From NCBI GenBank assembly GCA_937910255.1, contig CALEOQ010000561.1, positions 1-5,396 on the forward strand: a stretch of 5,396 nucleotides of DNA, given 5' to 3'. Made by a program: the position numbers and the translations under genes. The first letter of the stretch is position 1, and every line of letters starts with the position of its first letter. The stretch is from an uncultured Caulobacteraceae bacterium. GTDB lineage: Bacteria; Pseudomonadota; Alphaproteobacteria; Caulobacterales; Caulobacteraceae. Positions 1 through 5,396 of the stretch are shown here, one piece after another. The notes beneath the pieces are model-generated. The model was not told the DNA's origin. It saw only the letters and a list, made by a program, of their open reading frames with translations, and did not search any database.

Positions 1-2907
<2,907 letters not shown>

Positions 2908-2918
2908 GACCGAAGATC

Positions 2919-2922
2919 GGAG
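2919..2922 (+). promoter_or_regulatory. Ribosome binding site of gltD
   Basis: GGAG lies 7 bases before the ATG at 2930, inside the 22-base gltB-gltD gap. It supports this ATG as the gltD start. The gap is too short for an obvious separate promoter or terminator, which fits a gltBD operon. Confidence 0.8.
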
Positions 2923-2929
2923 TACCGCC

Positions 2930-4381
2930 ATGGGAAAGCCCACAGGCTTCCTTGAGATCGAACGTCAGGACCGCGGCTACGAAAAGCCCGAGTCGCGCCT
3001 GAAGACCTGGAACGAGTTCGTGCGCCCGCTGGCGCAGCCGGAGCTGACCAAGCAGGCCGCCCGCTGCATGGACTGTGGGATTCCCTACTGTCACAACGGC
3101 TGTCCGGTGAACAACCAGATCCCGGACTTCAACAACCTCGTCTATCGCGAGCAGTGGCTGGCGGCGCTCGAGAACCTGCAGTCGACCAACAACTTCCCGG
3201 AGTTCACCGGCCGCGTCTGCCCCGCGCCCTGCGAGGCGGCCTGCACGCTGAACATCGTCGACACGCCGGTGACCATCAAGACGATCGAGTGCCAGATCGT
3301 CGACAAGGGCTGGGAAGAAGGCTGGATCACCCCGCAGCCCTCGCCGCGCGGCACCGGCAAGCGCGTCGCGGTGGTCGGCTCTGGCCCTGCGGGCCTGGCC
3401 TGCGCCCAGCAGCTGGCTCGGGCTGGCCACGCGCCGACCGTATTCGAGAAGAGCGACCGGATCGGTGGCCTGATGCGCTACGGCATCCCGGACTTCAAGA
3501 TGGAGAAGCACCTGATCGACCGTCGGGTGCGCCAGATGGAGGCCGAAGGGGTCATCTTCCGGACCAATTTCGAAGTGGGCGTGAATGTCTCGGTCCAGCG
3601 CCTGCTGGATGATTACGACGTGCTGGTCATGGCTGGCGGCGCCGAGAAGCCCCGCGACCTCGAGGTGGAGAACCGCGAGCTGGAGGGCATCCATTTCGCG
3701 ATGGACTTCCTGACCCAGCAGAACCGTCGCGTGGCCGGCGATGCCGAAGAGGTGGCCGCCCCGAACGGCACCCTGTCGGCCAAGGGTAAGCATGTGGTGG
3801 TCATCGGCGGTGGCGACACCGGCTCGGACTGCATCGGCACCTCGAACCGCCATGGGGCCGCCTCGGTCACCCAGCTGGAGATCATGCCGCAGCCGCCGGC
3901 CCGCGAGAACAAGCTGATGACCTGGCCGGACTGGCCGCTGAAGCTGCGCACCTCTTCCAGCCACGAAGAGGGCTGTGAGCGCGATTTCGCCGTCGCCACC
4001 AAGCGGGCCATCGGCAAGGACGGCAAGATCGAAGCCCTGGAATGCGCCCGCCTGGAGTGGGTCAAGGGCGACGACGGCCGCATGGTGATGCGCGAGATTG
4101 AAGGCAGCACCTTCGAGCTCAAGGCCGATCTGGTCCTGCTGGCCATGGGCTTTGTCAGCCCGCGCCACGAAGGCTTTGTCGATCAGGCCAAGGTCGATCT
4201 CGACCCGCGGGGCAATGTGAAGGCCTCGGTGGACGACTACCGTACGTCGGAGCCGCGCATCTTCGCCTGTGGCGACATGCGTCGCGGCCAGTCCCTGGTG
4301 GTTTGGGCGATCCGCGAGGGCCGTCAGGCCGCGCAGGCGGTGGACGCCTACCTCATGGGCGCGAGCAAGCTGCCGCGCTAA
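2930..4381 (+). CDS. gltD: Glutamate synthase (NADPH) small subunit GltD
   Basis: This is the small (beta) subunit of GOGAT. It oxidises NADPH at an FAD and passes electrons through iron-sulfur clusters to the FMN of GltB. The protein has 483 residues, the normal size for the family. The N-terminal Fer4_20-type domain carries Cys46, Cys49, Cys54 and Cys58 (C-x2-C-x4-C-x3-C) and a second group at Cys97, Cys101 and Cys105, as expected for the two 4Fe-4S clusters. The FAD-binding Rossmann motif GSGPAGL is at 150-156, followed by the conserved IGGLMRYGIPDFKM at 178-191. The NADPH-binding fold has VVVIGGGDTGSDC at 289-301. The C-terminal FAD contact segment FACGDMRRGQSLVVWAI is at 445-461. The ATG at 2930 is chosen because of the GGAG 7 bases upstream and because the N-terminus starts as the family usually does. 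It follows gltB by 22 bases and is followed by a strong hairpin, so it should be the last gene of the operon. No irregularities were seen. The related GltD-like subunits of other oxidoreductases are less likely, given the adjacent gltB. Confidence 0.97.
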   Translation: MGKPTGFLEIERQDRGYEKPESRLKTWNEFVRPLAQPELTKQAARCMDCGIPYCHNGCPVNNQIPDFNNLVYREQWLAALENLQSTNNFPEFTGRVCPAPCEAACTLNIVDTPVTIKTIECQIVDKGWEEGWITPQPSPRGTGKRVAVVGSGPAGLACAQQLARAGHAPTVFEKSDRIGGLMRYGIPDFKMEKHLIDRRVRQMEAEGVIFRTNFEVGVNVSVQRLLDDYDVLVMAGGAEKPRDLEVENRELEGIHFAMDFLTQQNRRVAGDAEEVAAPNGTLSAKGKHVVVIGGGDTGSDCIGTSNRHGAASVTQLEIMPQPPARENKLMTWPDWPLKLRTSSSHEEGCERDFAVATKRAIGKDGKIEALECARLEWVKGDDGRMVMREIEGSTFELKADLVLLAMGFVSPRHEGFVDQAKVDLDPRGNVKASVDDYRTSEPRIFACGDMRRGQSLVVWAIREGRQAAQAVDAYLMGASKLPR

Positions 4382-4392
4382 ATCGACGACGT

Positions 4393-4419
4393 CCGGCGGC
4401 CGGATCGTCCGGCCGCCGG
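4393..4419 (+). terminator. GC-rich hairpin after gltD, likely transcription terminator
   Basis: A perfect 12-base-pair inverted repeat (arms 4393-4404 and 4408-4419, left arm CCGGCGGCCGGA) with a 3-base TCG loop begins 11 bases after the gltD stop. The stem is nearly all G-C and must be very stable. No run of T follows on the plus strand (the next bases are CGCTTCCCGCC), so it is not a textbook intrinsic terminator. High-GC alphaproteobacteria often have such U-poor ends, so termination or 3'-end protection of the gltBD transcript is the likely role. That role is inferred from position and structure only. Confidence 0.65.
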
Positions 4420-4450
4420 CGCTTCCCGCCAGCGTTGCGCCAGAGGATAA

Positions 4451-4464
4451 GGCCGGGCCCGGCC
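4451..4464. repeat. 14-base perfect GC palindrome between gltD and the receptor gene
   Basis: GGCCGGGCCCGGCC reads the same on both strands and is followed on the plus strand by CCTTTGG. It could be a secondary termination hairpin behind the larger one at 4393-4419, but as RNA it would form only a short stem with a tight loop. In DNA this rich in G and C such a palindrome can also arise by chance. No protein-binding site is recognised in it. Confidence 0.35.
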
Positions 4465-4499
4465 CTTTGGCCGACCCCTGTTCCGAACATTAAGACGAA

Positions 4500-4518
4500 A
4501 ATGCGAAAGATTCGCATT
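4500..4518. promoter_or_regulatory. Fur-box-like operator upstream of the TonB-dependent receptor
   Basis: AATGCGAAAGATTCGCATT is a perfect inverted repeat of two 8-base arms around a 3-base centre (AGA). It keeps the key bases of the 7-1-7 Fur consensus (TGATAAT-N-ATTATCA), reading TGCGAAA-G-ATTCGCA, with paired substitutions at the same positions in both halves. It lies in an A/T-rich island in otherwise very GC-rich DNA, 66 bases before the start codon of a siderophore receptor, where Fur sites are typically found. The inference is that Fe(II)-Fur represses the receptor when iron is plentiful. A related Fur-family or Irr/RirA-type regulator is possible but fits this motif less well. Confidence 0.75.
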
Positions 4519-4545
4519 GTGAATTAGACCGCTTAGACATAGGAA
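4517..4545 (+). promoter_or_regulatory. Weak candidate promoter of the TonB-dependent receptor
   Basis: TTGTGA (4517-4522) could be a -35 element and TAGGAA (4540-4545) a -10 element, spaced 17 bases apart. The matches are partial (about 4 of 6 and 3 of 6). The -35 candidate overlaps the right end of the Fur-like palindrome, which is the arrangement expected for repression by blocking RNA polymerase. It would give a leader of about 30 bases. Other readings are possible, such as GCTTAGAC at 4531 as a Caulobacter-style -10, so the exact promoter is uncertain. Confidence 0.25.
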
Positions 4546-4570
4546 TGCCTCGCAATCTCACCCGAGTCTT

Positions 4571-4575
4571 GGGGG
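4571..4575 (+). promoter_or_regulatory. Possible ribosome binding site of the receptor gene
   Basis: GGGGG lies 9 bases before the ATG at 4585 and is the only purine-rich G stretch at a suitable distance. It is a weak match to the Shine-Dalgarno sequence. The in-frame TAG at 4540 limits how far upstream the start could be, and no other in-frame ATG lies between, so the start is fixed mostly by that and by the signal peptide that follows. Confidence 0.4.
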
Positions 4576-4584
4576 CTCCAAAAA

Positions 4585-5396
4585 ATGCTGAAGCGGACAT
4601 CCGGCGTACGCGCCTATTCACGACGTGCTTGGACGCCGGCGGCGGTCGCCGGCCTGGCGGGCCTGGCCCTGGCGCCGAACGCCCTGGCCGACGACGCGCC
4701 CCATGAGGTGGCGGGTGTCGAGGTGGAAGGCCGTATGGCGGCCGAGCCGGTCTCGCCGAAATTCACCGCCGACCTGATCGACACGCCGCGCAGCGTGACC
4801 GTTATTCCGCAGGCGGTGATCGAACAGACCGCCGCCACGTCGCTGCAGGACATCCTGCGCACCTCGCCGGGCATCACCTTCGGGGCGGGCGAGGGGGGGC
4901 AGCCCCTGGCCGACCGTCCGTTCATTCGCGGCCAGGCCTCGGGCAACAACGTGTTCGTCGATGGCGTGCGCGACTCGGGCGGTCAGGTCCGCGACGTCTT
5001 CAATCTGGAGCAGGTCGAGGTCATCAAGGGGCCGGACTCCGCCTATAACGGCCGGGGCTCCGGCGGCGGCAGCATCAATCTGACCAGCAAGCAGCCCAAG
5101 CTGGTCGAGGCGACCAGCGCCAGCCTGCGCGTCGGCACCGACTCCTATCTGCGCGGGGCGATCGACGCCAACTATGTGCTGGGCGACACCAGCGCCGTGC
5201 GCATCAACCTGATGGGCGCCCAAGGCGACGTGCCCCAGCGCGACGCGGCGGCTTTCGACACTTGGTGCGCAGCCGTCGCGGCCGCCCTGGGTCTGTGCCC
5301 CTCCCCCCGGACGCCGCTGCGCCCCTACCACCCCCCCCCCAACCCCCCCCCCCCTCCCGCCCCGCCCCCCCCCCCCCCCCCGCCCCCCGCCACCCC
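4585..5396 (+). CDS. TonB-dependent siderophore receptor, Fiu-like, 3'-truncated by window end
   Basis: This is the start of an outer-membrane gated channel that imports ferric siderophores (probably catecholate type) using energy from TonB-ExbBD. About 270 codons are present of the 700-800 usual. The N-terminus is a Sec-type signal peptide: basic residues 3-14, hydrophobic core AAVAGLAGLALA (19-30) and a likely cleavage after ALA at 33-35. HEVAGVEVEG (40-49) resembles a TonB box. The plug domain covers about 60-171, with DTPRSVTVIPQAVIEQ (66-81), LQDILRTSPGI (87-97), RPFIRGQ (111-117), NVFVDGVRD (122-130), VEVIKGPDSAYNGRGS (144-159) and GGSINLTSKQP (161-171). The first barrel strands follow. 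There is no room for an N-terminal STN signalling domain, so it is not a FecA/FpvA-type transducer. A Fur-like site upstream supports a role in iron uptake. After about base 5260 the translation drifts from the family and ends in a proline run from poly-C, so residues beyond about 225 should not be trusted. Family assignment is secure; the exact ligand is not known. Confidence 0.93.
   Translation, partial: MLKRTSGVRAYSRRAWTPAAVAGLAGLALAPNALADDAPHEVAGVEVEGRMAAEPVSPKFTADLIDTPRSVTVIPQAVIEQTAATSLQDILRTSPGITFGAGEGGQPLADRPFIRGQASGNNVFVDGVRDSGGQVRDVFNLEQVEVIKGPDSAYNGRGSGGGSINLTSKQPKLVEATSASLRVGTDSYLRGAIDANYVLGDTSAVRINLMGAQGDVPQRDAAAFDTWCAAVAAALGLCPSPRTPLRPYHPPPNPPPPPAPPPPPPPPPAT
5331..5396. other. 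Poly-C tail, probable low-quality end of contig or read
   Basis: 58 of the last 66 bases are C, with scattered single A, T and G. The receptor reading frame continues through it as almost pure proline, in a place where the family has ordinary barrel strands. Base composition shifts gradually rather than abruptly, starting some 60-70 bases earlier. On the minus strand this is poly-G, the pattern given by no-signal cycles in two-colour short-read sequencing. I read it as an artefact, not a biological repeat. Confidence 0.8.

Noticed and set aside
4269..4527. Short plus-strand frames overlapping the end of gltD and running into the intergenic region
   Set aside because: They overlap gltD out of frame, run through the terminator hairpin and the Fur-like palindrome, and have arginine/proline-rich low-complexity translations. 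No ribosome binding site was seen that would favour them.
4524..4538. Direct repeat TTAGAC (4524-4529 and 4533-4538) downstream of the Fur-like box
   Set aside because: Two six-base copies 9 bases apart are too short to distinguish from chance in an A/T-richer promoter region, and I recognise no regulator with this site.
4545..4547. An ATG preceded by AGG just upstream of the receptor gene, as a possible leader peptide or alternative start
   Set aside because: It is out of frame with the receptor, the purine stretch is too close to the ATG to act as a normal ribosome binding site, and the frame it opens has no recognisable content.
4618..4635. Possible twin-arginine (Tat) signal in the receptor leader (SRRAW, residues 12-16)
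   Set aside because: Only the arginine pair matches. The following residues do not fit the Tat consensus, and TonB-dependent receptors normally use the Sec route.
4618..5331. A 237-codon minus-strand open frame opposite the receptor gene
   Set aside because: The plus-strand frame from 4585 encodes a signal peptide and clear plug-domain motifs, while the minus-strand product has no recognisable features. It is a shadow frame.
5331..5396. A proline-rich repeat domain or a C-rich DNA structure (i-motif/G-quadruplex) at the window end
   Set aside because: It sits at the very end of the sequence, interrupts a conserved barrel domain and shows progressive loss of base diversity, all of which point to sequencing error.

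Overview
The window looks like chromosomal DNA from a high-GC alphaproteobacterium. Caulobacterales (Caulobacter, Brevundimonas or Phenylobacterium type) is my best guess. The grounds are strong G/C bias at third codon positions, the gltB-gltD order, a Fur-box-like palindrome and a TonB-dependent siderophore receptor of a kind common in that group. This placement is an inference from gene content and style, not from a marker gene.

Layout: (1) Bases 1-2907, plus strand, hold the C-terminal two thirds of the glutamate synthase large subunit (GltB); its N-terminal glutaminase domain lies upstream of the window. (2) After a 22-base gap with a good ribosome binding site, gltD (2930-4381) encodes the complete small subunit. 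Together they form NADPH-dependent GOGAT, which makes two glutamates from glutamine and 2-oxoglutarate. (3) Bases 4382-4584 are intergenic: a strong GC hairpin just after gltD (likely terminator), a short GC palindrome, then an A/T-richer stretch with a near-perfect 19-base Fur-box-like palindrome and a weak promoter candidate. (4) From 4585 to the window end runs the start of a TonB-dependent outer-membrane receptor of the catecholate-siderophore (Fiu-like) kind. It has a signal peptide, a plug domain and the first barrel strands, and no stop codon before the end. (5) The last 66 bases (5331-5396) are almost pure C, and similarity to the receptor family already fades from about 5260. This is most likely low-quality sequence at a contig end.

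The two units look functionally separate: nitrogen assimilation first, then an iron-uptake gene with its own, probably iron-repressed, promoter. I found no evidence of a new system, mobile element, CRISPR array or RNA gene. The items most worth checking are the Fur site with an embedded GANTC methylation motif, and the corrupted 3' end.
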